DNA of 43,726 bases from a virus (IMGVR_UViG_3300017818_000031:1-43726); one strand, 5' to 3'; counted from the first letter of the stretch, positions 8,321 through 16,371 are shown. Translations and numbers: made by a program. Notes: generated from the sequence alone by a model not told the origin.

Positions 8321-8722
8321 TCAGCAGATGAGGGTGAGGTCTTCTGCGCGTGTGGCGTTGGTGTATGTGTCGGTTGCTCGGTCAATCGGCTTTGCCCAAA
8401 ACTCCGAGCCGATGAACACGGTGTCGTTCTCATCAACATAAAAGTGGGTTTCGGTGAGAGCCGAGAAGTCTGCGAGGGTCTTGATGCCCTTCTTGACATC
8501 GGAAGGAGTTCGCCACAGGTCAATGCGAGAGGTGGCGATTCCGCTGACTGCGGATTTTCCACGAACACCTTTGCCGATGACTCCGATGACATAGGAGTTC
8601 CAATCCCATTCGCCACCAAGACGGAGTTCGTATGTTGGCTGGCGAGAGGAATCCACGCCCTTCTTGATGACAAGGCGGGTATCTGCGGTTGGGACAGGGA
8701 GTGTTCCGATGTATTGGCTCAT
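8321..8722 (-). CDS. Hypothetical protein, 133 aa
   Basis: Not recognised. It is probably a small beta-rich or alpha/beta protein with alternating hydrophobic residues (TRLVIKKGV, YELRLGG, SYVIGVIGKG). It has no Cys motif or membrane segment, and two Cys-free charged loops in the middle. The ATG at 8722 is 25 nt after a TTGATATAGGG box. It is transcribed alone between the ERCC4 nuclease and the glycosyltransferase and belongs to the small orphan genes with class A-like promoters. Confidence 0.6.
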   Translation of the reverse strand: MSQYIGTLPVPTADTRLVIKKGVDSSRQPTYELRLGGEWDWNSYVIGVIGKGVRGKSAVSGIATSRIDLWRTPSDVKKGIKTLADFSALTETHFYVDENDTVFIGSEFWAKPIDRATDTYTNATRAEDLTLIC

Positions 8723-8746
8723 GGTGTCAAGACGGTCGGCTTCCCT

Positions 8747-8753
8747 ATATCAA
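8747..8753 (-). promoter_or_regulatory. Class A-like promoter, proximal element only
   Basis: TTGATATAGGG on the minus strand, box ending 25 nt before the ATG at 8722. The CAAAGCATTGATATA context matches class A, but the second upstream copy is not clear here, where the end of the ERCC4 gene intervenes. Confidence 0.5.
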
Positions 8754-8761
8754 TGCTTTGT

Positions 8762-9625
8762 TCATTTTGCATGAAAAACCGAGTGTATGCGTTCAGCAAG
8801 CACCTTGCCGACACCATCCACTTCCATCAAATCCTCAACGCTGGCCTGTGTCAATTCCGCCAGCGTCTTGAACTTCGCCACCAATTTTCTTCGGGTGGAT
8901 GCCCCGACCTTCGGCAACCCCTCAATCAACGCATCGCGATACGCCTGTGGCTTCGCTTTGCTGGGGCGAGCCACGAATAGCCTGTGGTTGTCATCCTCAA
9001 TTTTGTCCACGATTCGCTCAATGAGGTCGCTTGCATCGTATTTGTCGGGCATGAATATGGGTGGATAGCCGACAGCACACAGGCTGGCGATGTAGCCCAG
9101 CAGGGTGCGAATGCTCATGCCTTTCTTCCCAGCCTCCACCTTGATGTCTTCCCAATCCTTCGTGATGACGAGGAACGAGTGTTCGGCTTCCTCACGCATC
9201 GCACTCAATTGTCGCAGTCTGCGTTGGTCAAAGAGTGATGGAAGAAGGTCGTCTTCCTTGCGTTCAATGCTGACCTTGCGACTCGCCATGTCCCCGCTTC
9301 CCGTGTTGAGATGCACGATTTCAAACCCAAGTTCAGCGAGGTATTGACGCATCAGCCAATGTTCACGGTGGTCAATCCGTTTCAGTTTTTCAAGGTCTTC
9401 AACCAGCAAAGCCAGCGACAATTCCTTGACGGATTCCAAGCCAAACCGCATATTCGGTTTGGACTCCATATTGGGTTCAATATCCGCTGGAGTCAATCCC
9501 TCCGATTCCAGCCAAATCCGAATCAGCGACAGCCTCTCGGCACGATTGCCCGATTGGACTCTTCGTTGCACTTCGTCATCATCTGCGAGCAAATCCTTCT
9601 TCCTGTGTACGCGTTCTTTAGCCAT
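8762..9625 (-). CDS. ERCC4/XPF-family nuclease with helix-hairpin-helix
   Basis: A structure-specific endonuclease of the XPF/Hef/Mus81 type. The ERCC4 signature is seen as GD (111-112), a spacer, then ERKEDD (121-126). The C-terminus has two helix-hairpin-helix segments, EGLPKVGASTRRKL (about 235-248) and VDGVGKVLAERI (about 269-280), which bind branched or junction DNA. No helicase domain is fused. The ATG at 9625 overlaps the primase stop by one base (TGATG) and has GGAGG 8 nt upstream, so I prefer it to the ATG at 9640. It ends the PCNA-primase operon and probably processes flaps, forks or recombination junctions. Confidence 0.88.
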   Translation of the reverse strand: MAKERVHRKKDLLADDDEVQRRVQSGNRAERLSLIRIWLESEGLTPADIEPNMESKPNMRFGLESVKELSLALLVEDLEKLKRIDHREHWLMRQYLAELGFEIVHLNTGSGDMASRKVSIERKEDDLLPSLFDQRRLRQLSAMREEAEHSFLVITKDWEDIKVEAGKKGMSIRTLLGYIASLCAVGYPPIFMPDKYDASDLIERIVDKIEDDNHRLFVARPSKAKPQAYRDALIEGLPKVGASTRRKLVAKFKTLAELTQASVEDLMEVDGVGKVLAERIHSVFHAK

Positions 9626-10800
9626 CACTTCTTCCTCCATCTGCGTTGCTTTTGGGGCATTTGGAACTCTTCAAAGAATGCCTCCGAGTCCACGAACTTG
9701 GGGCAGACTTCACCGACACAGCAACCATCACGCTTGAGCGTTGAGCAGTTCGCTGGGGTGGTCATCCTCTCGTTGTCAAAAATGCTCGCCATTTGGAAGG
9801 CGCGGTATTCGTGGTTGTGTAAATCCACATAGCCAACCTTCGTTCCGAGTTCCATCCATATCGCCTCAAAGCCCTGCTGATTCAAGCCGATGCTCTTGGC
9901 GAACATACAGGCGTGAACCCTCGCTTTGTGTGAGGGGTTTCTTCGCTTGAGTTCGTTCACCACGCCCATGCACTTGAAGTCAAGGCTGGCGATGAACCGA
10001 GCCGTTGATTCCTCCGCATCGGTGAACCCGAAGTCAGCGTCAATCATTGGTTTGATTCTCGTTTCGGGCGCGTGGAGTTCCACGCCAATGCGGTCAATGA
10101 ATTGCTTCAATGTCAGCACATCGCCCTCAATCGTGGGCATGAAAAATCTCGGTCGGTATGACGAGCGTTCAATCTCGCTGTGGTCTGCTGTCGCCAGCGT
10201 ATTGACTTCAATAGGTGTCGCATAACGACCGCTGACAGTTCCGAATCGGTTCACATGGCGAGTGAACGGGAATCGGCACAGTCGCTTTGGGTCGCCCATC
10301 GTCTGTGCGTCAAGGGTGTTCAATCCCAGCGAGGTCTTGAGATGGGCTTGGACTTGGTGAACAATTTCACGGAGAGCCTCACTTGACCCATCTCGGTGGT
10401 CAAACTTGAATCGTGTTGGAATGTGCTTGATGTGGAGGTGATACCCCTTAGCACCGCTATATTGCACCCAATGAGCCACCTTGATGCTGGTCAAAAACTC
10501 GGACAACCGCTGGACATCAGCGAATGCGTTTTCGGGCTTGGTGTCATGGTCAAAGTCAAAGAAGGTCAAGCCATAGATGATGGACTTGGGGACTTGCCTT
10601 CCACCAGCCTCGTATTGCAGGTTCTCGTAGCCCTGTGTGGAGATGAAGCACGACTTCTGCCCATCCCACTTGCTGAACCGCTGGAAGACGCTCTCGCTCG
10701 CCAGCACGAACTCCTGTCGTGGATTGCCGATGGAACGGGGACAATGGCCGAATCCGAGATGCTCGCACAGTTCGTCAAACTGCTGAACTGACGGAAGCAT
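9625..10800 (-). CDS. Archaeo-eukaryotic primase with Cys-rich C-terminus
   Basis: A DNA primase of the AEP (PriS-like) superfamily, 391 aa. The metal-binding motif is FFDFDHD (80-86), followed by SGAKGYHLHI (115-124) with the conserved His, and GDPKRLCRFP (169-178), the third motif. The C-terminal 100 residues resemble a PriL-type Fe-S region: an R-x-HAC helix near 295, then a Cys cluster NCSTLKRDGCCVGEVC ending near 366. This suggests small and large subunit functions in one chain; the Fe-S part is inferred from Cys pattern only. The ATG at 10800 follows GTGAGG. It lies between the PCNA-like clamp and the ERCC4 nuclease in one operon. Confidence 0.85.
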   Translation of the reverse strand: MLPSVQQFDELCEHLGFGHCPRSIGNPRQEFVLASESVFQRFSKWDGQKSCFISTQGYENLQYEAGGRQVPKSIIYGLTFFDFDHDTKPENAFADVQRLSEFLTSIKVAHWVQYSGAKGYHLHIKHIPTRFKFDHRDGSSEALREIVHQVQAHLKTSLGLNTLDAQTMGDPKRLCRFPFTRHVNRFGTVSGRYATPIEVNTLATADHSEIERSSYRPRFFMPTIEGDVLTLKQFIDRIGVELHAPETRIKPMIDADFGFTDAEESTARFIASLDFKCMGVVNELKRRNPSHKARVHACMFAKSIGLNQQGFEAIWMELGTKVGYVDLHNHEYRAFQMASIFDNERMTTPANCSTLKRDGCCVGEVCPKFVDSEAFFEEFQMPQKQRRWRKK

Positions 10801-10810
10801 ACAGCCTCAC

Positions 10811-11035
10811 TCACTCATCTCCGATGACACCGTTGAGGTCTTGAACCAAGTCCTTCAAATCGTTCTTGACTCGTTCAGCGTATGCCTTCGCCACTTGGTC
10901 TTTGGTGATTCCAGCGTGGGCAAGCAAGAGGTCAATGCTGATGACGGTTTGAATCCGCGCTCTCGTTTCCTCGTCAATGCCCAGCATCTCTTCTGCTTCG
11001 TTCAAATTGAATCGGTTGGCGTTTGGGTCGTGCAT
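10811..11035 (-). CDS. Small helical protein between PCNA and primase, 74 aa
   Basis: Not recognised. It is acidic and predicted helical throughout, with a C-terminal stretch YAERVKNDLKDLVQDL that could be amphipathic. The ATG at 11035 is preceded by GGGAGG at 7 nt, one of the better ribosome binding sites in the window, and overlaps nothing; the clamp gene ends 3 nt upstream. Ten bases separate it from the primase. A role as a clamp- or primase-associated factor is inferred from position only. Confidence 0.65.
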   Translation of the reverse strand: MHDPNANRFNLNEAEEMLGIDEETRARIQTVISIDLLLAHAGITKDQVAKAYAERVKNDLKDLVQDLNGVIGDE

Positions 11036-11037
11036 GG

Positions 11038-11847
11038 TCAAGCCTCCCTCGTTGCTTCGGTGCTGACGACCGTAGTGGTCGCACCTTCCAAGACAGCGAA
11101 CCCACCGTCTTTGTGTTTGTGAATCGTGATGAGGTCGCCATCCAAGACGGACAGAATCGTGGAGAGGTTGTTCGTGAAGCAGACTTCCACAGGTTCACCC
11201 GTGAGAGTCGCCACGATTGGAGAGGCTGAACGATTGGTCTTCGCGCCCCAATGACCCGATTGACATTCGGACTTCTTGGCGTTGAACGAGAACACAGCAT
11301 ACGGGGCTTTCGCCACCTTCATGTCGGTGATGCCCCGATTCAGTTCGCTTCGGGTCAATTGCACCACGCTGGTTGCTGGCTGGTTGTCAAACATCGGGAA
11401 TAGACGCTCTCCTTTGTCGTTCACGGGCAGAACCCAATGGTCGGGGACAATGTTGCAGTCGTCTTCATCGCTGGCGTGATACACCGCCTGTGAGCCGTCT
11501 TTTGAGCGAATCGTGATTGGCTTCCCTGCGTCAGTCTGTACGCGAACCGTGTGTCCACCGAACTTGGCCGACAGCAGTTCCGAGAATGACTTGGGCTCAA
11601 CCAGCAAGACGCATGGCTCATCAACGGTCAAGCCGTCAATATCGCGATTGGACACCAACGCTTGAATCGTCTTGGCGTTGTCGTGAGTCCACACGCTGAC
11701 ACCATCCTCCGTGAGCAGAACACGCACAGGTGATTGGGTGCTTCCATCCATCACCAAAGTGGTCATCAATTCGGAGAACTGTCCAGCATCAAACTGTGCT
11801 TTGACGGTTCGGGACACATCGCTGTTCGGAGTCAATTCCTCGCTCAT
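11038..11847 (-). CDS. pcn: PCNA-like DNA sliding clamp
   Basis: A probable sliding clamp, 269 aa, slightly longer than archaeal PCNA (about 245-250). Sequence similarity is faint. The start fits a clamp (TVKAQFDAGQFSELMTTLV, then short beta strands with VRVLLTEDGVSVWTHD), as does a strand-rich second half ending GDLITIHKHKDGGFAVLEG. No clear PIP-contacting loop can be named. Support comes mostly from position: it heads an operon with primase and ERCC4 nuclease, and the genome has an RFC loader that needs a clamp. The ATG at 11847 lies 24 nt after the TTGATAA box; the open frame beyond it covers the promoter. Confidence 0.6.
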   Translation of the reverse strand: MSEELTPNSDVSRTVKAQFDAGQFSELMTTLVMDGSTQSPVRVLLTEDGVSVWTHDNAKTIQALVSNRDIDGLTVDEPCVLLVEPKSFSELLSAKFGGHTVRVQTDAGKPITIRSKDGSQAVYHASDEDDCNIVPDHWVLPVNDKGERLFPMFDNQPATSVVQLTRSELNRGITDMKVAKAPYAVFSFNAKKSECQSGHWGAKTNRSASPIVATLTGEPVEVCFTNNLSTILSVLDGDLITIHKHKDGGFAVLEGATTTVVSTEATREA

Positions 11848-11848
11848 A

Positions 11849-11877
11849 GGGGGGCTTTCGCCCCCCACCGTTATCAA
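11849..11877 (-). promoter_or_regulatory. Class B promoter with GC-rich hairpin (clamp operon)
   Basis: TTGATAACGGTGGGG on the minus strand, box 11871-11877, ending 24 nt before the ATG. A perfect 7-bp inverted repeat, GGGGGGC (11849-11855) and GCCCCCC (11860-11866) with a 4-nt loop, abuts the start codon. Confidence 0.6.
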
Positions 11878-11887
11878 GGGGCTGTCC

Positions 11888-12433
11888 TCAACAGGCCAAT
11901 TCAGCGTTCCACTTGGGGTGGCTCATCCAACGGACTGATTCCATCCAATCGGGTGAAGGGGTTTCGTCAAAGAGGTTGTCCCATTCGTGTTGGGATTGGG
12001 CTTCGTATTGCTCACGGCTCACACCGAAGGAAGCAAGACGCTCATCAACACGGGGTCGGTTGAATGCTCGCTGGATTGCGTGTTCTGCATCCCAAGCGAA
12101 CTTGCGTTCCATGTCTTCCAACATCTCATCCGATTCGTTGGACAGGAATTGGAAGAAGACTTCTTCCACTTGGCGAGCAACGGTGTCTGCGAACACTTCG
12201 TCTTCCAAGACTGCGATGGTTCTTTCAGCCCATTCGGTGAATGCTTCCATGTCTTCAATCTCAAAGAGGTTGGCTTCATCGTAGCCACGACCATCTCCGC
12301 TTCCATGATTGTAGCATCCCTGTGGGAATGCCGTTGCATAGAGCGTGTCGTGGTCAATCCAAAAGGTTGCACCTTCAACGAGGTCGCGGTTCATCATTTG
12401 TGTCAGCATCGTGGTTAGACTTTGGGCGGTCAT
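11888..12433 (-). CDS. Hypothetical acidic protein, 181 aa
   Basis: Not recognised. It is a strongly acidic, Trp- and Phe-rich soluble protein, probably helical in the second half (residues about 70-130 with repeated Glu/Asp helices). No Cys motif or membrane segment is seen. The ATG at 12433 sits 24 nt after the TTGATATACAC box of a class A promoter, and the reading frame upstream of it overlaps that promoter. It is a single-gene unit upstream of the clamp operon. Acidic small virus proteins sometimes mimic DNA, but nothing here shows that directly. Confidence 0.65.
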   Translation of the reverse strand: MTAQSLTTMLTQMMNRDLVEGATFWIDHDTLYATAFPQGCYNHGSGDGRGYDEANLFEIEDMEAFTEWAERTIAVLEDEVFADTVARQVEEVFFQFLSNESDEMLEDMERKFAWDAEHAIQRAFNRPRVDERLASFGVSREQYEAQSQHEWDNLFDETPSPDWMESVRWMSHPKWNAELAC

Positions 12434-12456
12434 GTCCCTTCGCACGACACGGGTGT

Positions 12457-12479
12457 ATATCAATGTGTCGGAATATCAA
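12457..12479 (-). promoter_or_regulatory. Class A tandem promoter
   Basis: TATCAATG elements on the plus strand at 12457-12463 and 12473-12479, 16 bp apart. The proximal box ends 24 nt before the ATG at 12433. The distal copy is ACCATTGATATT on the minus strand. Confidence 0.6.
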
Positions 12480-12500
12480 TGGTTTCAGCGAACTTGTTGT

Positions 12501-12587
12501 TCAGCACCCCTGCTTATCGGGCTCAATACGCAACAGCATGGGAATCCGAATCGGTTTGAGATTCCAAAAATCTGTCAAACTTGACAT
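12501..12587 (-). CDS. Possible 28-aa peptide downstream of the HTH-like gene
   Basis: A short open frame whose ATG overlaps the stop codon of the upstream gene by one base (TGATG), as the ERCC4 and tail genes do. The product has a basic, Pro-rich middle (LKPIRIPMLLRIE) and ends in QGC. Its last codons fall in a 13-base sequence that recurs at 23310-23322, where it is not obviously coding, so the conserved element could instead be regulatory. No ribosome binding site is clear. Treat it as tentative. Confidence 0.25.
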   Translation of the reverse strand: MSSLTDFWNLKPIRIPMLLRIEPDKQGC

Positions 12588-12931
12588 CAATCAAAGGCAT
12601 CGGGATAGGCCAGCCAAGTGGATTGTTGATACGATGAGCGACCGTCAAGGGTTTGCACCTTGACCCTGCCTTGCTCGGAGAAGAGGTATGGTTTGTTCGC
12701 CAAGTGGTTGGTGAGTGCGTTCATGGAGAACGGCTGATTCGGCAGATGACACACTTCGGTTGATGACAGGGGAGTTCCATCGGGGAAGGTCGCACCCGCC
12801 TTTATCATCGCCTTCCACAGACGCTTGATGTTGCGACCGTCATGACGACCAAGACGACCCTTTCGCCTCGTTCCGTATTTGCTGGAAGGAACGAGTTCGT
12901 CATCGTTTGTTTCGTCTTCGGGCTCGCCCAT
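12587..12931 (-). CDS. Possible winged-helix DNA-binding protein, 114 aa
   Basis: No family is firmly recognised. The N-terminus is acidic and then basic (TRRKGRLGRHDGRNIKRLW). Residues about 40-100 have the order helix, helix, putative recognition helix (FSMNALTNHLAN) and beta wing (YLFSEQGRVKVQ), which suggests a winged helix. If so, it may be a viral transcription regulator. The ATG at 12931 is 26 nt from the CTCATAAACC box. It stands alone between the Cas4-like nuclease and the acidic hypothetical. The fold is inferred by eye and needs a structure prediction. Confidence 0.5.
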   Translation of the reverse strand: MGEPEDETNDDELVPSSKYGTRRKGRLGRHDGRNIKRLWKAMIKAGATFPDGTPLSSTEVCHLPNQPFSMNALTNHLANKPYLFSEQGRVKVQTLDGRSSYQQSTWLAYPDAFD

Positions 12932-12953
12932 TGTGATGGAGGCTGGTCATGAA

Positions 12954-12963
12954 GGTTTATGAG
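12954..12963 (-). promoter_or_regulatory. Class C-like promoter
   Basis: CTCATAAACC on the minus strand, last C at 12954, 23 nt before the ATG at 12931. It has the AACC end of class C with a slightly longer spacing than the usual 21. Confidence 0.45.
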
Positions 12964-12988
12964 CCCTCTCCCTCAAAGCAGGGAGGTT

Positions 12989-14176
12989 TCACTCTTTGAA
13001 CTTGTCAGCCTTCTTCACCGTGAATGCGTTGTATGGCTTCTTGATTGCCGAATCCTTGATGGCTTGAGCCGTGTCTTCGGGCAGAATCGGCAACACTTTG
13101 TCCACCGCTGTCTTGGTGAGCGACACCATTTGTCCAAACACCGCTGGAGGAACGAGCCGTTGCACTTCCGATGGGATGAACTCGGTTCGCTCACGCTGGT
13201 TGAAGGACACTTCCCAGCCTTGCGTTTGAATCGTTTCGGAGATGTTGAGTGGGTCAAGTCGCCCCTTGAAGTCGTCTTCAATGGACTTGCGTACGCGATT
13301 GAGGATTCCCTGCCCAGCCTTGACTTTGGCGAGAGCATCCAACGCTTCGTCATCCGAGCCGAACTCATGTTCCACCAAGTCAAATGCACCTTTGTGAATC
13401 AAGTCTTGAGCCGATGGGCAGATGGAGGTGTATGCACACCAGCGACACGAATCACCGATGGATGGGATGCCTTCTGTGAGCGATTCAATCATGTTGAATT
13501 GGGTCTTGAGCCAGCCCTTGAAGTTCTCAATTTTTTTGTCAGTCCACACGGTTGAAACCACGCCAAACCGAAGCATCTCAAACGAGAACAGCAGGGGTTT
13601 GTCGGGGAAGTTCTCCTTCGCCCACGACAGATAAATCCCTGCTTGCACATCGTTGTCAGCCTCGTCTTGCGTCTTCGGGGCGCGATTGGATTTGTAGTCC
13701 ACCAATTCAATCGTGCCGTCTTTGTGTTCAACGATGAGGTCAATGAAACCGAAAATCGGCACACCGTTGTCAAGGACATACGGTGCATCGTGGCGACCCA
13801 TTTGTTGCTCGGTGGCGACAACACGAATCGGCATTTTGCCTCGCCTGTCAAACCATCGCTTCAAGAGGTTCTTGCCGTCTTCATACATCTCGTATTCCAA
13901 TGCGAACTGTGGCTTGGATGCCCACTCGTCATAGAGTTTCATCAGCCGACCGAACTTCGGTGCTGGGACTTTGCCGTTTTCATCGGGCATACGCCAATCC
14001 TCCAACGCACCGTGAACCACATTCCCCATTCTCGCCGCCTGTGTTTTTGACGGTGAGTTAGCGAGTTTCTTCAAGGTGCGCGGAGTGTCGCTCTTGGGGT
14101 CGTAGTGTTGCTCGTACGCGAACGAGCAGTCCTTCGCCATTTTGAGCCGTGTTGCCGAGAGATACGGGGCTTTCAT
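12989..14176 (-). CDS. Cas4/RecB-like PD-(D/E)XK nuclease with Fe-S cysteines
   Basis: An exonuclease-like protein of the PD-(D/E)XK superfamily, 395 aa. Visible motifs are MGNVVHGALE (about 50-59), GFIDLI (D146), ELVDYKSN (D160 and K162) and QAGIYLSW (about 178-185). Four cysteines at 17, 244, 247 and 253 match the Cas4/AddB Fe-S arrangement of one N-terminal and three C-terminal ligands. No Cas1 or CRISPR is nearby. It sits beside a P-loop ATPase and an SSB-like gene, so end resection for recombination or replication is likely. The ATG at 14176 has a TTGATAAACC box 24 nt upstream, inside the end of the previous gene. Confidence 0.88.
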   Translation of the reverse strand: MKAPYLSATRLKMAKDCSFAYEQHYDPKSDTPRTLKKLANSPSKTQAARMGNVVHGALEDWRMPDENGKVPAPKFGRLMKLYDEWASKPQFALEYEMYEDGKNLLKRWFDRRGKMPIRVVATEQQMGRHDAPYVLDNGVPIFGFIDLIVEHKDGTIELVDYKSNRAPKTQDEADNDVQAGIYLSWAKENFPDKPLLFSFEMLRFGVVSTVWTDKKIENFKGWLKTQFNMIESLTEGIPSIGDSCRWCAYTSICPSAQDLIHKGAFDLVEHEFGSDDEALDALAKVKAGQGILNRVRKSIEDDFKGRLDPLNISETIQTQGWEVSFNQRERTEFIPSEVQRLVPPAVFGQMVSLTKTAVDKVLPILPEDTAQAIKDSAIKKPYNAFTVKKADKFKE

Positions 14177-14196
14177 GTTGCACTCACCACGCTGTT

Positions 14197-14206
14197 GGTT
14201 TATCAA
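14197..14206 (-). promoter_or_regulatory. Hybrid class B/C promoter (Cas4-like nuclease)
   Basis: TTGATAAACC on the minus strand. It has the TTGATAA box of class B and the AACC end of class C; the last C (14197) is exactly 21 nt before the ATG. It overlaps the last codons of the upstream gene. Confidence 0.55.
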
Positions 14207-15096
14207 GCAGACGACTTTTCAACCGCTTGTGCGAATCGTTCTTGCGTTGGGTTGTCCAACAGGAATGGCTTGCATGAACGGGACTTCTTGACCATCACTT
14301 GATGACGCACTTGCAGTTCGCCAGCCTTGATTCGTTGCTGGCTGGAGAACTCAAGAATCCAATCAAAGAGTGGGTCGGTCATGTCGGGTCGCCCAGCAGA
14401 CACGGTTATCTCCTTCGCATCGTTTGTTCCGAAGCCTTCGGTTCGTGTCTTCATGAGGGTCGTGCCGATGAAGTGAGCCCCACACATCTCCGCGCCCATC
14501 TTGAGTCGCTCGTATGGTGTGGAGAACAGTTTGTTGATGACTTTGTATGAGTGCATCTGCCCCTCTTCAAAGGTCGGAAGGGTCTTCTTGCCTTCTCGGA
14601 GTGCCTGTTGCTGACGGGACAGAAGCAAGTCTGCCTCGGTCATGCCGTGAACGGATTCAGCGTAGTGGTTGCGACAGCCCATGTAAAATGCACCCTCGTT
14701 CTCCAAGACGACCATGCGAACACCATCGGGGTGTTCCTCTTTGTGTTGCATCATCAAGTCAAGGAACGCCAGCACCATGTCATTGACATCATCGGGGCGA
14801 GAGCAGACCTTTCGCAGAATGCGAGGTCGTAGTTCCGCTGGAACGATGGAATCGCGAGCGATGAGGTCGGCTTGACCTTCAAGGTCGCAGTCAATGATGC
14901 ACAGAAGGGCTTCTTCGGGCTTGAGCCCACTCGCCATGTCCGTGAACATCGTGAGGTAAAAGTGGGTCTTCCCAGCACCGCTGAAACCTTGCAGTTTCAT
15001 GTGCTTGGTTCGGTTGTTCACCATGCTGACACCCGTATCGCACGAAGCGATGAGGTCTGCGTAGTTTGCCTTCTTCTTGGTTGCTGATTTCGCCAT
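14203..15096 (-). CDS. P-loop ATPase, RecA/Sak4-like
   Basis: An AAA or RecA-fold ATPase of about 297 aa. Walker A is GFSGAGKT (37-44), and a Walker B-like strand ALLCIIDCDLEG lies near 65-75, with a second hydrophobic strand RMVVLENEGAF near 130. The short single-domain layout resembles phage Sak4 and other RecA-like recombinase ATPases. It lies between a Cas4-like nuclease and an SSB-like protein, a recombination-type cluster. The ATG at 15096 follows GGTGATTGAC and is 24 nt after a TTGATAA box. The exact family is uncertain; a DNA repair or annealing helper is inferred. Confidence 0.7.
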   Translation of the reverse strand: MAKSATKKKANYADLIASCDTGVSMVNNRTKHMKLQGFSGAGKTHFYLTMFTDMASGLKPEEALLCIIDCDLEGQADLIARDSIVPAELRPRILRKVCSRPDDVNDMVLAFLDLMMQHKEEHPDGVRMVVLENEGAFYMGCRNHYAESVHGMTEADLLLSRQQQALREGKKTLPTFEEGQMHSYKVINKLFSTPYERLKMGAEMCGAHFIGTTLMKTRTEGFGTNDAKEITVSAGRPDMTDPLFDWILEFSSQQRIKAGELQVRHQVMVKKSRSCKPFLLDNPTQERFAQAVEKSSA

Positions 15097-15119
15097 GTCA
15101 ATCACCTATTGTCCCACCC

Positions 15120-15126
15120 TTATCAA
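15120..15126 (-). promoter_or_regulatory. Class B promoter (P-loop ATPase)
   Basis: TTTGATAAGGGTGGG on the minus strand; the box ends 24 nt before the ATG at 15096. No inverted repeat is seen between box and start. Confidence 0.6.
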
Positions 15127-15159
15127 AGGGCTGGAATTGGAATGGTGGGGTGGTCGGTC

Positions 15160-16371
15160 TTATTCCCAATCTCCCCACTCGTCATCGCCTTCGGAGTCGC
15201 CATCAACCCAGCCTTCGTCAGCAGATGCCGATTCCGAGCCGTTGGAGGTGTCTTCCTCGCCTTCTTCCTCATCGGAGGTGTCATCGGAGGGTTCAGCCGT
15301 TTCTTCGCTCACAGGGGCTTCCTGTGGAGTTTCTTCGGCATCGTCATCATCCTCGTCATCGTCAAGGGAGATTGCGTTCTTGAAATACGAAGAGGCATCA
15401 TCCTCTTTGTCGTCTTTGGAACTGACTTCGGGCTGTGGTGGTGCAACGAGAATCACAGGGATTGCGACAGCGATGTTGGCCGACAGTCCCCACTCGCCTT
15501 GCACCTTCGTGGTGATGAGAGCGAGGATTTTGCTGTATTTGCCGAAGCGGGTCGCGATTTCGGGTGAACAGATGCAGTTCAACAGGAGGTTCTCGCCCGA
15601 TTCAATCGCTTCCAGCGTCATCGTGGAGTCATCCTTCAAGAGCATCTTCCCAAATTGGTTGCCCGACTTGGAGTTTTGAACACCGCTGAATGACACGGTT
15701 GCCTCAACCAAACGGTAGTCGGTGCGACCCCGTGAGATGTCGTCTTCCAAGTCAGCGATGGGGCTGACTTCGTATGTGTCCTTGAGCAGTTCAATGGCGG
15801 ATTCGTGGTCGTAGTCTTCGGGCTTGAATGCCGTCAAACCAGCCAGCGGTCGCAGGTCAAGGGTGGAATTGTTGAGGTTCTTGCATGACACCGAAGCGAC
15901 ATACACACCGTCAGCCTCAACATCATCACCGATGGAAGCGTCAGCATCCCACAGGGACATGGAGAACATGGCGGAGTCCATGACTTCATCACCGTCTTCC
16001 ATGACCACTTGGCCGAAGATGTTGCAGACTTGGCGTGGGTTGCCCGAAGCAACGCCAACCGTGTTGTGCGAGATGTCCCACACTTTCATGTGAGCCGTGT
16101 ATCGCTTCTGTCGGAGAATGCTGGTGAGGTCGGTGAGAACGATGTCCGTGATGAATGCTTGACCAATCTCGGACTTCAAGCCACCGAGCGAATCAAGGGT
16201 TTCTTTCAACGATGGGTCGGTTGCTTTTGCTTTGAACATAGCAACCACGCTGGAGTCATCCGAGAAGATGCCGTTCGCGATTCCTCGCTCAATGAACGGC
16301 TTCAATCGCTTGGATGCGATAGGGGGGAGGTTCGTCTTCGTGCTGGTCTTGGAGGTCTTATTGCTCGCCAT
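15160..16371 (-). CDS. Probable OB-fold single-stranded DNA-binding protein
   Basis: A likely RPA/SSB-type protein of 403 aa. Two OB-fold-like stretches can be read: residues about 110-185 (CNIFGQVVMEDGD, SLWDADASIGDDVEADGVY, SVSCKNLNNSTLDLRPL) and about 205-300 (EATVSFSGVQNSKSGNQFG, KMLLKDDSTMTLEAI). The last 90 residues are an extremely acidic Asp/Glu/Ser tail ending DDEWGDWE, like the acidic tips of SSBs that recruit partners. The ATG at 16371 has GGTGATGAC before it and a class B box 25 nt upstream. An ATG at 16386 overlaps the helicase stop and is the alternative. No enzyme motif is present; the assignment is by composition and context. Confidence 0.65.
   Translation of the reverse strand: MASNKTSKTSTKTNLPPIASKRLKPFIERGIANGIFSDDSSVVAMFKAKATDPSLKETLDSLGGLKSEIGQAFITDIVLTDLTSILRQKRYTAHMKVWDISHNTVGVASGNPRQVCNIFGQVVMEDGDEVMDSAMFSMSLWDADASIGDDVEADGVYVASVSCKNLNNSTLDLRPLAGLTAFKPEDYDHESAIELLKDTYEVSPIADLEDDISRGRTDYRLVEATVSFSGVQNSKSGNQFGKMLLKDDSTMTLEAIESGENLLLNCICSPEIATRFGKYSKILALITTKVQGEWGLSANIAVAIPVILVAPPQPEVSSKDDKEDDASSYFKNAISLDDDEDDDDAEETPQEAPVSEETAEPSDDTSDEEEGEEDTSNGSESASADEGWVDGDSEGDDEWGDWE

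Noticed and set aside
8287-8673. N-terminal extension of the glycosyltransferase by about 130 residues
   Set aside because: It overlaps the 133-aa gene in another frame and the class B promoter at 8310-8316, and the translated part is Ser/Pro/Arg-rich and unlike a protein domain.
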